NCBI GenBank assembly: GCA_964547105.1
Contig: CAZJLO010000021.1
Location: forward strand, 1 to 30,802
Length of the DNA: 30,802 nucleotides
Direction of reading: 5' to 3'
Origin: RXOA01 sp964547105
Lineage (GTDB): Bacteria > Bipolaricaulota > Bipolaricaulia > UBA7950 > UBA9294
The notes beneath the pieces were generated by a model. It saw only the letters and a list, made by a program, of their open reading frames with translations, was not told where the DNA came from and did not search any database. The translations under genes and the position numbers were made by a program. Shown in pieces: positions 14,971 through 22,467 of the stretch (position 1 is its first letter; the number at the start of each line of letters is the position of its first letter).

Positions 14971-15465
14971 CTAACAGCCGGGCGTCGGATGGCTCGTGAT
15001 TCGTTCAAGCGACGTGAACAACAGGCCGTTCCTTGCCTTCTGCTGCCCCGTCGGATGGAATCCAAGACGAAGATACAACGGAACAACCGGCAAGCACGCG
15101 TGAACGCGAAGCACGCGCTGATGATCATCCGCCCGGAAGCACGCGTTCCGTTCCGCGACATGAAGGAGCCGCCGGCCGACCCCCGCGCTCCTGAAGCGCT
15201 TGTCGACGAAGAACAACGTAATCTGTCTGCCGTGACGAAGCTCGAGAATGCCGACGATGATTCCATCCTTCTCCGCGACCCAGTGTTGGTGATGGGATTC
15301 GATCCGTCGCTTGAGTGAGCTCACATCGATGTAGCGCTCGAAGTCCTGGATGGCGGCCGCCGGCCAGGACGATGCGAGCGACCCGTGGAATGATCGGACA
15401 ATCAGGTCCGCCACTGTGGTTGCATCCTGTGGATCCATTGAGCGGATCAGCACGGCGCCGGTCAA
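14971..15465 (-). CDS. GNAT-family N-acetyltransferase
   Basis: 164-aa GCN5-related acetyltransferase. The N-terminal strand 'VLIRSMDPQDATTVADLIV' leads to the helices of the substrate lobe. The strand 'IVGILELRHGRQITLFFVDK' is followed by the acetyl-CoA pyrophosphate-binding motif A, 'RFRSAGVGRRLL' (Q/RxxGxG/A type). The C-terminal strand region 'PLYLRLGFHPTGQQ' carries the usual Tyr and the 'LGF' turn. The acceptor substrate is not predictable. The start is TTG at 15465, immediately after a strong GAGGAGGGGG; a GTG four codons later is possible. It is divergent from the oxidoreductase operon. Confidence 0.88.
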   Translation of the reverse strand: MTGAVLIRSMDPQDATTVADLIVRSFHGSLASSWPAAAIQDFERYIDVSSLKRRIESHHQHWVAEKDGIIVGILELRHGRQITLFFVDKRFRSAGVGRRLLHVAERNACFRADDHQRVLRVHACLPVVPLYLRLGFHPTGQQKARNGLLFTSLERITSHPTPGC

Positions 15466-15551
15466 TTGCCCCCTCCTCGATGTGGGTCGGTTCGGCGATG
15501 AGTTTCGTTGCTAGCTGTCGTGAACGCAATGAGCCGGGCGGCGTGCCCTGG

Positions 15552-15581
15552 TTGCCCGAAAGGGGATAGGAGAGGTAGGCT
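15552..15581 (+). promoter_or_regulatory. Weak promoter candidate for the oxidoreductase operon
   Basis: TTGCCC (15552-15557), an 18-bp spacer and TAGGCT (15576-15581) give a possible start near 15588 and a leader of about 59 nt. Matches are moderate. Confidence 0.22.
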
Positions 15582-15646
15582 TGATCCACTGCCGCCGGAA
15601 GCTGATCGAGCTCCTCAGGGAAGCCGATCGGTGGCAAGGAGGATCG

Positions 15647-16096
15647 ATGCCCCGGGCCAAGCCGAAGCGAATCGCTGTGGTTGATGTCGAACGATGCGTC
15701 GGGTGTCAATGTTGCGAGTTCGCTTGTGCGCGCCGGGGCGGTGTGGGCGGTACGGCTGACGCGCGTATCGCTGTTCGATCCGCAGGCGGGATGCGGAAAG
15801 GGTTTGTCGTCATTGTCTGTCGCGCATGTCCGGATCCTCCGTGTGCCCGCGTTTGCCCCACGGATGCCCTGGTGCCACGCGATGGAGGAGGCGTGATCTT
15901 CGATCCCACGGCGTGCATCGGCTGTGGGAACTGCCGCACGGCCTGTCCGTTTGGCGCCGTGCTGTGGGACGGGGAGCAGCGGAAGCCTTTGATCTGCTTG
16001 TACTGCGGGATTTGCGCCTCCTACTGCCCCTATGATGTGCTTGCCTACGAGGAGATCAAGGAGGATGAGGATGCCCCGGTCCGACATGCCGGCTAG
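15647..16096 (+). CDS. Polyferredoxin with four [4Fe-4S] motifs (YdhY/HycB type)
   Basis: 149-aa electron carrier with sixteen ligand cysteines in four groups: C17/20/23/27, C58/61/66/70, C90/93/96/100 and C117/120/123/127. The second group has the wider CxxCxxxxCxxxCP spacing typical of HycB, CooF and DMSO-reductase B-type subunits. It has no signal peptide or twin-arginine motif, so it works in the cytoplasm. The downstream gene, overlapping by 26 bp, encodes an aldehyde:ferredoxin-oxidoreductase family enzyme, so this is almost certainly its electron-transfer partner, much as ydhY precedes ydhV in E. coli. AAGGAGG (15636-15642) fixes the ATG at 15647. It is the first gene of the five-gene operon. 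Confidence 0.92.
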   Translation: MPRAKPKRIAVVDVERCVGCQCCEFACARRGGVGGTADARIAVRSAGGMRKGFVVIVCRACPDPPCARVCPTDALVPRDGGGVIFDPTACIGCGNCRTACPFGAVLWDGEQRKPLICLYCGICASYCPYDVLAYEEIKEDEDAPVRHAG

Positions 16097-17888
16097 TCCG
16101 TTCAGCCGAGTGCTGCAGGTGGACCTGGCGAGGCGGCGATTCGAGGTTCATGATCGCCCCGATCTATTCGTGGAGTCGCTTGGGGGCGCGGGGGCGGCGA
16201 TCCGGCTGCTGGAGGAGAACGGCGGGCTGGATGCCGAGCCGCAAGATCCCGGCAATCCGATGGTTCTTGCGGTTGGACCTCTCGTGGGGCTGTATCCGAT
16301 GGCCTCGAAAACGGTGGCAATGTTCGTTTCTCCCCACAACGGACAACTTGGGGAAAGCCACGCCGGCGGAAGAAGCGCCGTTTCGATTCGCATGGCCGGC
16401 TATGGTGCGATTGTCGTGACCGGTGCAAGTTCGACGCCCGTTTACCTGGTCATCGACAATCAGGGCGTGACATTTCGGGACGCATCCGCGCTATGGGGAC
16501 TGGAGAACAGCTATACGGTGGGGCGCGTGATGCGAGAGCGTGAAGGCGGATCGGGCGCTCGATCGATTCTACGAATCGGACGTGGCGGCGAAACTGGCGT
16601 CACGTATGCCTGTGTGATCACCGAGACGTATCGCCACTTCGGTCGTCTGGGATTGGGAGCCGTGTTCGGAGGCAAGAAGCTGAAGGGAATGGTGATCATC
16701 GGCAATGGGCGAGTTCCGGTGACGAGCCCGAATCGATATCGAGCCCAATACGATTTGGTATTTCAGCGTGCGACCCGCTCGGAGGCGATGAGGAAGTACC
16801 ACGACTTGGGGACGCCGATCAACGTGCTTCCTCTTCACGAGCTGTCTGCCTTGCCCACCCGGAATCTCCTCGAGGGACGGTTCGAAGGCGCAGAGGCGAT
16901 TTCCGGCGAAGCGATGGCGGCGCGGTTCCTCGGTCGGAGGCTGGCGTGCGCCCACTGTCCCGTGGCATGTGTTCACCTGGCGGCGTTACGAACGCAACAC
17001 CCGCGCGAGCCCTACTTCTTCAGCACCTCGATGCTTGGCTACGATTATGAGCCGATGTACGCGTTGGGAAGCATGCTCGGAGTGGCCGATCCGGAAGCGA
17101 TGCTTCGTTTGATGGACGAAGTCGAGATTCAAGGACTGGATGCGATGAGCACAGGGGTGGTTCTGGCCTGGACGACGGAAGCGGCTGAGAACGGCCTGGT
17201 TTCGAGCGGAGACCTCGACGGGGTCTCGCTTTCGTGGGGAGATGCCGATGCGTATCGAGCGGCGGTCCGCAAGATCGTGGAGCGGCCGACCGATCTGTAC
17301 CGAGCAATGGCACGGGGCGTCGCCTACGCCGCCTCGGTATACGGTGGAGAGGAATTCGCGCTTGCGTTCGGCGGCAATGAGATGCCGGGATACCACACGG
17401 GCCCCGGAGGCTATCTCACGTTTCTGACCGGGTCTCGCCACAGTCATCTCGACAGTGCCGGATACGCAGTCGATCAAGGCTCGCTTGCCAAAGGGGAACT
17501 TCCCTCGCCCGAGGAGATGATCCAGCGTCTATTTCGTGAGGAATCGTGGCGGCAAGTGCTTGCAAGCCTTGTGGTTTGCTTCTTTGCGCGAGGTATCTAC
17601 ACGCCCGATGTGGTGTGTGAAGCGCTGGCAACCGCCGATGAGAGGCTCAGTACAGATGCATCGGGATTGTGGAAAATGGGGCAGGAAACCTTGGCGCGCA
17701 AGCAGCGGTTCAACGCAGCAAAGGGCTACGATCCGACAGGACTGCGGATCCCGGAGCGGATTTTCGAGACGAGCACGCCTTGGGGAAAGCTCGATCGCGG
17801 CTACTTGCAGGACGCGCTGGCGTGCGCATCGAAGCTGTGGGGACATCAAGATGAGGCAAGCGGAAGCAGCGATACTCCCCCGAGTTGA
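16071..17888 (+). CDS. Tungsten/molybdenum aldehyde ferredoxin oxidoreductase family enzyme, YdhV-like
   Basis: 605-aa enzyme with the AOR N-terminal and central domains. The cluster-binding cysteines C293-x2-C296-x3-C300 and C503 reproduce the spacing of the [4Fe-4S] ligands in Pyrococcus AOR (288/291/295/494). Pterin-binding stretches include 'GGAGAAIRLLEENGG' and 'GYGAIVVTGAS'. The usual 'YDPRG...CHLR' region is replaced by 'PGYHTGPGGYLTF' and 'GSRHSHLDSAGYAVDQ', which I associate with the YdhV-like branch rather than true aldehyde oxidoreductases. The substrate is therefore open; aldehydes or carboxylic acids are only a family-level guess. AAGGAGG stands six bases before the ATG at 16071; another ATG at 16065 abuts the SD. 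The cofactor would need a moa/moe pathway encoded elsewhere. Confidence 0.92.
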   Translation: MPRSDMPASPFSRVLQVDLARRRFEVHDRPDLFVESLGGAGAAIRLLEENGGLDAEPQDPGNPMVLAVGPLVGLYPMASKTVAMFVSPHNGQLGESHAGGRSAVSIRMAGYGAIVVTGASSTPVYLVIDNQGVTFRDASALWGLENSYTVGRVMREREGGSGARSILRIGRGGETGVTYACVITETYRHFGRLGLGAVFGGKKLKGMVIIGNGRVPVTSPNRYRAQYDLVFQRATRSEAMRKYHDLGTPINVLPLHELSALPTRNLLEGRFEGAEAISGEAMAARFLGRRLACAHCPVACVHLAALRTQHPREPYFFSTSMLGYDYEPMYALGSMLGVADPEAMLRLMDEVEIQGLDAMSTGVVLAWTTEAAENGLVSSGDLDGVSLSWGDADAYRAAVRKIVERPTDLYRAMARGVAYAASVYGGEEFALAFGGNEMPGYHTGPGGYLTFLTGSRHSHLDSAGYAVDQGSLAKGELPSPEEMIQRLFREESWRQVLASLVVCFFARGIYTPDVVCEALATADERLSTDASGLWKMGQETLARKQRFNAAKGYDPTGLRIPERIFETSTPWGKLDRGYLQDALACASKLWGHQDEASGSSDTPPS

Positions 17889-18804
17889 TTCGCCGGAATC
17901 ACGCGTTCGACTGGTGTTTCGGGACTCTGTGACGCCGGGAAGCTGCCAAAAAGGACATGGTGCGAGAACTGCGTGGCTCCGCTTCTACGGGGAACTCAAC
18001 GACCACCTTCCGCCCGAAGCCAAGCAACGTGTTGCTCGGATACAGTTTGATGTGCCCCCCACTGTGAAGGGGGCGATCGAAGCATTCGGAATCCCTCATG
18101 TGGAGGTGGCGCTTGTAACGTGCGCCGGAGAGCCGTTGGGGTTCTCCGATCGGATCGCCGCCAACGATCGGATCGCGGTGTATCCGTTGTTCGGCACGCT
18201 GGACATCTCGGAGTGCGGATCCGTGGGTATTGTGCCGCCGCGTCCGATTCGATTCATCGCGGACTTTCATCTGCATAAGCTCTGTCATCTGTTGAGGCTG
18301 CTCGGCATCGACACGGAGATCAGATCGCGCGACACGGATCCGGTGGCTGCATCAGCGATGCACCGGAGGATCCTTCTCAGCCGGGATCGCCGGTTGCTGA
18401 GGCGGAGGGGTTTGGAGTTCGGGTATTGGGTGCGGTCGGTGAACCCGGTGGCTCAAGTGGCGGAAGTGATTCGGCGGTACGATTTGGCGGCGCAGCTTCG
18501 TCCGCTCGAACGATGTTCTGTCTGCAACGGCCTTCTTTTCTCGGTGGAGAAGGAATCTGTTGTTGGCGAATTGCCGCCAAGGACGGCGGCATGGCTGGAC
18601 ACGTACATGCGGTGTAATCGTTGCGGGAAACTCTACTGGAAAGGAACGCACGTTGACCGCATCGCTCGACTGCTTGGGGAGTTTGTCGACCTCCCGCTCG
18701 AAGAGAGTTGTTGTCATCGGGAACCGGATCGAATAGACTATGAAGATTCACAAATCTGTGAAAAATCAGAGAAGAAGGACATCTTAGAACACAGGGACCC
18801 ATGA
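17851..18804 (+). CDS. Ubiquitin/MoaD-like domain fused to Mut7-C RNase domain
   Basis: 317 aa. Residues about 39-118 form a beta-grasp domain ('AWLRFYGELNDHLPPEAKQR', 'VPPTVKGAIEAFGIPHVEV', 'DRIAANDRIAVYPLFG'). It lacks the C-terminal Gly-Gly needed for thiocarboxylation, as expected for Mut7-C-linked ubiquitin folds. Residues about 130-270 are Mut7-C, a PIN-like nuclease domain, with acidic residues D138, D163 and D179 ('RILLSRD') and a zinc ribbon C222xxC225/C255xxC258. The tail to 317 is acidic and unrelated. The ATG at 17851 overlaps the oxidoreductase gene by 38 bp and lacks a strong SD. A GTG at 17929 is an alternative, since family members usually begin near residue 39. Its link with oxidoreductase genes is only inferred from position. 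Confidence 0.82.
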   Translation: MRQAEAAILPRVDSPESRVRLVFRDSVTPGSCQKGHGARTAWLRFYGELNDHLPPEAKQRVARIQFDVPPTVKGAIEAFGIPHVEVALVTCAGEPLGFSDRIAANDRIAVYPLFGTLDISECGSVGIVPPRPIRFIADFHLHKLCHLLRLLGIDTEIRSRDTDPVAASAMHRRILLSRDRRLLRRRGLEFGYWVRSVNPVAQVAEVIRRYDLAAQLRPLERCSVCNGLLFSVEKESVVGELPPRTAAWLDTYMRCNRCGKLYWKGTHVDRIARLLGEFVDLPLEESCCHREPDRIDYEDSQICEKSEKKDILEHRDP

Positions 18805-19301
18805 ACAAACAGAAGGAATCATTCATCGAGGAGGCGGCGGCTCATCTTCTCAACGAACATGGGGTGTCGCCGATGGTGGCGAGAGTGGCCGCATTCCTTC
18901 TTGTCTGTGATCCGCTGGAAGCGACGCTCTCCGAGATCGCTGCCCAACTTCAGGCAAGCAACGGCGCCGTGAGCATGGCGACCCAGTCCTTGATTGGGCT
19001 TGGGGTGGTCGAAAAGATCGGCCGCCCGGGACAACGGGCGAAACGATATCGGATCGCGGAGAATGCATGGCCTAGGCTTTTCTTTCACAATGAGATCAAC
19101 TTCCGAGCCTATTGCAGTATCGCGGATCGCGGATTGAAGCTTCTGGATGGCGAAGGCAGCAGGGCGGATTCCGACCCCCGGAGAAGACTTGCCGAGATGG
19201 GGGCGTTTTTCGGCTTCATGGAAGAGAGGCTTCCTAGGCTCATCAAGGAGTGGGAGCGGATCGGCACCCAGCGAGTGAGTGAACGTGCAGCCGAAGCATG
19301 A
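18801..19301 (+). CDS. GbsR/MarR-type transcriptional regulator
   Basis: 166-aa winged-helix DNA-binding protein. The N-terminal helix 'ESFIEEAAAHLLNEHGVSPMVARV' and the segment 'ARVAAFLLVCDPLEATLSEI' lead into the recognition helix 'LQASNGAVSMATQSLIGLGVV' and the wing 'KIGRPGQRAKRYRI' (about 30-95). This is the pattern of GbsR-family repressors. The C-terminal helices probably form the dimer interface. It may sense a small ligand and regulate the operon it belongs to. The start overlaps the preceding stop as ATGA, and its own stop overlaps the next start in the same way, so the three genes are translationally coupled. Confidence 0.87.
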   Translation: MNKQKESFIEEAAAHLLNEHGVSPMVARVAAFLLVCDPLEATLSEIAAQLQASNGAVSMATQSLIGLGVVEKIGRPGQRAKRYRIAENAWPRLFFHNEINFRAYCSIADRGLKLLDGEGSRADSDPRRRLAEMGAFFGFMEERLPRLIKEWERIGTQRVSERAAEA

Positions 19302-20419
19302 GTGCGGCGGATTGGAGGAATGAGATGGACGGCGGATCTCGACGCGGTGAACGCGGGACCGATCGACCGGAGGCATACAGCCTACCCGGAAACTGGAAGG
19401 GAGTTCTCGCCAGCTTCGGCCAGGCGCTGAGCGAGGAAGGATCCTCCGGACTGGCTTCGACGTACGAGATGCTCATGCGAGGACCGATACGATTCCGCGC
19501 AGCGCTTCGTGCGATTGAGTCCGTCTTTCCGCTCAAGCGCGTGGTCTCCATGGGAGCCGAGTTCGACGCACGGATCGCTCGCGACGGGCTCAGTGAGGCC
19601 AGCCGTTGGCTGCTCACCGAATCCGGAATCCCCTGGAAGGCGGAGTTTCCGGAGATCGGGCGAGAGCTTCTTGAGTCGGGCCCGTTGGTGATCTATGGGA
19701 ATCACCCTTCGCTGGCCACCCCGTTCATTCTCGCCGCGGTGCTGGAGCATCCTCGTTTGGGATACATCTCCTCGGCCTATGTTTCCAATCTCCTGCCAGC
19801 GATGGTGCCCCACCTGTTCGCCGTCGAACTGATCCGCCATCAGCAAGTTCGGAACCGTCCGGGGAGCGGCGTCGCGCATCTTGTCGCTCACAGCCTTCTT
19901 GCCGACATCTACGAGCGGCCGAGTCGCGAAGTCGCCCGCGCCGCAAACCGAGAAGTGATCAGCAACGCCGCGAAGCATGTCACCCAGGGAGGCGCATTGG
20001 TGATCTACCCTGCCGGGGGCGGGAAGGATCGGCTGTGGTACCCGGGAATCGGACGACTCTGTTCGGATCTTCTCAAGCAGGCGGAGCACACGCTGTATCT
20101 TGTTCCGGTGCGCGTCGACAACAACTCCCACGCCCGTGTGTATTGCGCCTTGTCGGACAAAGGCTATGCACGCAGGAAGACCAGGCGTTTCAACCGTCGG
20201 CCCGTCCTGTTGCGGCTTGCACGGCCGCTTCCATTTGAGGGTCTCGAGCAACTGAGCGACGCAACTTCACAAGAGATCGCCGCGGTCCTCCAGCGCCACT
20301 ACAACAAGCTGTTTGATGTACGAGGGAAGCGTCAGACGGAAAGGGCGATTGACGAAGCTCTGCAGCGACTTCGCAAGGACCGCCGGCTGCCGCTGCTCGA
20401 GTCGGGGAGTGGTCGATAG
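19298..20419 (+). CDS. Divergent PlsC/LPLAT-like acyltransferase lacking the catalytic Asp
   Basis: 373-aa protein with the outline of a lysophospholipid acyltransferase. The block 'GPLVIYGNHPSLATPFILAA' (residues about 128-147) corresponds to motif I, and 'GGALVIYPAGGGKDRLWYPG' (about 231-250) to motif III. In PlsC-type enzymes motif I is NHx4D. Here the position of the aspartate is T141, and the FPEGTR-type motif III is YPAGGGKDR, with Ala for Glu. Either the enzyme is inactive, acts by another geometry, or belongs to a sister family. No transmembrane helix is evident. It is the last gene of the oxidoreductase operon, joined to the regulator by an ATGA overlap. A dyad (20444-20474) without a T-run lies just beyond its end. 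Confidence 0.7.
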   Translation: MSAADWRNEMDGGSRRGERGTDRPEAYSLPGNWKGVLASFGQALSEEGSSGLASTYEMLMRGPIRFRAALRAIESVFPLKRVVSMGAEFDARIARDGLSEASRWLLTESGIPWKAEFPEIGRELLESGPLVIYGNHPSLATPFILAAVLEHPRLGYISSAYVSNLLPAMVPHLFAVELIRHQQVRNRPGSGVAHLVAHSLLADIYERPSREVARAANREVISNAAKHVTQGGALVIYPAGGGKDRLWYPGIGRLCSDLLKQAEHTLYLVPVRVDNNSHARVYCALSDKGYARRKTRRFNRRPVLLRLARPLPFEGLEQLSDATSQEIAAVLQRHYNKLFDVRGKRQTERAIDEALQRLRKDRRLPLLESGSGR

Positions 20420-20443
20420 CTCGACGTTTGCGGCCGGTAAGCA

Positions 20444-20474
20444 GTGCCGGTGTCTCGGCTGATTCGGCACCGGC
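20444..20474. terminator. Dyad between convergent acyltransferase and methyltransferase genes
   Basis: GCCGGTG (20446-20452) pairs with CACCGGC (20468-20474), and GTGCCG (20444-20449) can alternatively pair with CGGCAC (20465-20470). No T-run follows on either strand. Confidence 0.3.
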
Positions 20475-20524
20475 CGCGGTGAGAAAGGTCGTTCGCGGTC
20501 CGTTCGGCTGGCAATTATCGCTTG

Positions 20525-21337
20525 TCAACCATCGCGGGATCCATCCGGGAGCGCTCGCCTCCTTCCAACCATACGGAGGAACCCCATGTAGCGACCCCGA
20601 TCGGCGAGCAAGACCTTGGCATCCGGGCCGGGATCGTCTTGCGCGGCATCGGGGTTCTCCATGGCATGAACGGCGCGCTCCCAAGCCGCCCACAATTGCC
20701 AGCCATCAGACAGACGATCGGCGGTCTCGATCGAGACGAGCCCCGTTCGCTGCCAAAGCCAACGCCACCAGTCGATCGTGTGCCAACTCCAACATTCCTG
20801 GGCCCAGAACGGCAGGAGATGCTTGGGGAGCGTGCCCTGAATATCCTGCATGAAGCCCGGGACCACGATCCCGATTTCTCCGGCGGGCCGGATGAATTTC
20901 ACGAGCTGATCAAGATAGAGGTCATCGGTCCCGAAGTAGATGTAGGCATCGACACAGACGATGGCGTCGAAGAACTGATCTGCGAATGGTAGCTTGCGGG
21001 CGTCGGCGTGGATCGGGAATACCTGGTTTGCGAGCCCGGCGGCGCAAATCCTCTCGGAGATCCGGGTCGGGGCGACCCATAGGTCGGCCGCCCATACCTG
21101 CACGCCGAATTCCTTCGCAAGGAAGATGCTCGAAAGCCCCATGCCGCACCCCAGATCAAGCACGCGCATTCCGGGGCGCAGATCCATTCGCTCGCACAGC
21201 CACTCGGCAAGCCATAACGGATTCGGTCCCATCGTGTTGTCGAGAATCCACTGAGGGTCGTAGGTGGAGGTTCGAGGAAATCGGTTTCCGGCGACGTCCG
21301 AAAGGGCGTTCCATATCGAATGATGCTCGCTTTTCAT
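20525..21337 (-). CDS. Class I SAM-dependent methyltransferase
   Basis: 270-aa Rossmann-fold methyltransferase. Motif I 'VLDLGCGMGLSSIFLAKEFG' (from about residue 59) binds S-adenosylmethionine. The acidic end of beta-2 is the Asp in 'VWAADLWV'. Motif post I is 'HADARKLPFADQFFDAIVCV' and the next strand is 'GEIGIVVPGFM'. Unusually Trp-rich sequence ('FWAQECWSWHTIDWWRWLWQ') forms the region after that. The pattern resembles small-molecule methyltransferases of the UbiE/SAM-dependent group; the acceptor is unknown. The ATG at 21335-21337 has GGAG six bases upstream. A GTG at 21373 is in frame but has no close SD. It is divergent from the ABC importer operon. Confidence 0.86.
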   Translation of the reverse strand: MKSEHHSIWNALSDVAGNRFPRTSTYDPQWILDNTMGPNPLWLAEWLCERMDLRPGMRVLDLGCGMGLSSIFLAKEFGVQVWAADLWVAPTRISERICAAGLANQVFPIHADARKLPFADQFFDAIVCVDAYIYFGTDDLYLDQLVKFIRPAGEIGIVVPGFMQDIQGTLPKHLLPFWAQECWSWHTIDWWRWLWQRTGLVSIETADRLSDGWQLWAAWERAVHAMENPDAAQDDPGPDAKVLLADRGRYMGFLRMVGRRRALPDGSRDG

Positions 21338-21416
21338 GGGCGGCTCCAGGTATTGATGGTATAGACTGCTCACGGATGTTAGCGAATTGCTCCACGCTCC
21401 TCATGTGCACGAGGAT

Positions 21417-21446
21417 TTGCCTCCGCCTAGAACTCGAGGCTACAGT
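21417..21446 (+). promoter_or_regulatory. Promoter candidate of the amino-acid ABC importer operon
   Basis: TTGCCT (21417-21422), an 18-bp spacer and TACAGT (21441-21446) lie just upstream. Transcription would begin at about 21453, the first base of AAAGGAGG, leaving a very short leader. Confidence 0.3.
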
Positions 21447-21468
21447 GGAAACAAAGGAGGTCTGGAAT

Positions 21469-22383
21469 ATGAGAGCAGGATTTAGGGCAGTGGCTGTGGT
21501 GGCCGTGTTGTTGGCGCTTTTCTCTGCAGTGGGAGTCGTGGCGCAGGAGACGTACGTGGTGGCATCCGACATCCCGTGGGCGCCATTCGAGATGGTCACC
21601 GACGGAGGTGAGTTCTTCGGATTCGATCTTGACTTGATCCGAGCGGTGGCGATCACGGCCGGGTTTGAGGTCGAGATCCAGAACATCGCATTCGCCGCCA
21701 TCATCGAGACCGTCCGGACCGGGCGAGCGGACATCGGTGCTTCCGGGTTCACGATCAACCCAGAACGGGAAGCGAACATCGACTTCTCGAACCCGTACTA
21801 TCTCTCCAACCAAGCCGTTGTCATCCAGAAGGGGAGCGATCTGAACATCGTCACCGCGTTGGCCGGTTTTGGGCCGAACGGGGCGGTGGGAGCGCAGGAC
21901 GGAACGACGGGCCTGTGGTGGGTCGAAGCGCTCCAGGAGTCAGGCGTGTCCGTCGATCTCCGCGGCTACGAGACCTATCCGGCGGCGATCCTTGACTTGG
22001 TGAACGGAAGGATCGATGCGGTCGTTCAGGATGAACCGGCGTCCGCCTCATCGACCTCGTCCTACCCGGATTTGCTCGCGGTGGCTGGAATTATCAATAC
22101 CAACGAGTATTTTGGGTTTCTCGTCCGCGAAGGCGATCCGGAAGGGCTTCTCCCGCGAATCAATGCGGCTCTGGAGACACTCGGCCTGACGATTCTCGAC
22201 GGTCCGGGAGGGATGCAGGAGCTGGTTGTCGAAGAAGGTAGCGTCATCGACGATCTTCTCGCCATCTACTTCGGTCCGGCCACCGAGGACATCACAGCGG
22301 CGTGGGTCGAATGCAAAGCACTGATCCTCGGAGGAGATCTCGAAGGGTTCCTCGACTGCATGAAGCAGCAGCTTTCCCTGTAG
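21469..22383 (+). CDS. Amino-acid-type ABC transporter substrate-binding protein
   Basis: 304-aa periplasmic-binding protein of the polar amino acid (family 3 / SBP_bac_3) group. A Sec signal peptide occupies about residues 1-26 (core 'AVVAVLLALFSAVGVVA'). The mature part begins 'YVVASDIPWAPFEMVT', then shows the family blocks 'FFGFDLDLIRAVAITAGFEV', 'VRTGRADIGASGFTINPERE' and 'IDFSNPYYLSNQAVVIQ'. The hinge segment is 'ILDLVNGRIDAVVQDEPAS'. The C-terminal extension carries two Cys about 19 residues apart, possibly a disulfide. AAAGGAGG lies eight bases before the ATG at 21469. The ligand cannot be read; arginine, glutamine, cystine and similar polar amino acids are family candidates. A hairpin separates it from the permease genes. 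Confidence 0.93.
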   Translation: MRAGFRAVAVVAVLLALFSAVGVVAQETYVVASDIPWAPFEMVTDGGEFFGFDLDLIRAVAITAGFEVEIQNIAFAAIIETVRTGRADIGASGFTINPEREANIDFSNPYYLSNQAVVIQKGSDLNIVTALAGFGPNGAVGAQDGTTGLWWVEALQESGVSVDLRGYETYPAAILDLVNGRIDAVVQDEPASASSTSSYPDLLAVAGIINTNEYFGFLVREGDPEGLLPRINAALETLGLTILDGPGGMQELVVEEGSVIDDLLAIYFGPATEDITAAWVECKALILGGDLEGFLDCMKQQLSL

Positions 22384-22410
22384 ATCATCAGGCCATCTAG
22401 AATCCTGAGA

Positions 22411-22439
22411 CGGGGGCCGTGTGACATTGCCGGCCCCCG
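22411..22439 (+). promoter_or_regulatory. Intercistronic hairpin after the binding-protein gene
   Basis: CGGGGGCCG (22411-22419) pairs perfectly with CGGCCCCCG (22431-22439) across an 11-nt loop. No T-run follows. In importer operons such structures commonly protect the binding-protein message or attenuate readthrough so that the binding protein outnumbers the permeases. Confidence 0.55.
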
Positions 22440-22467
22440 CGGTGTGAAGATATGAGGGGAGGTTCCG

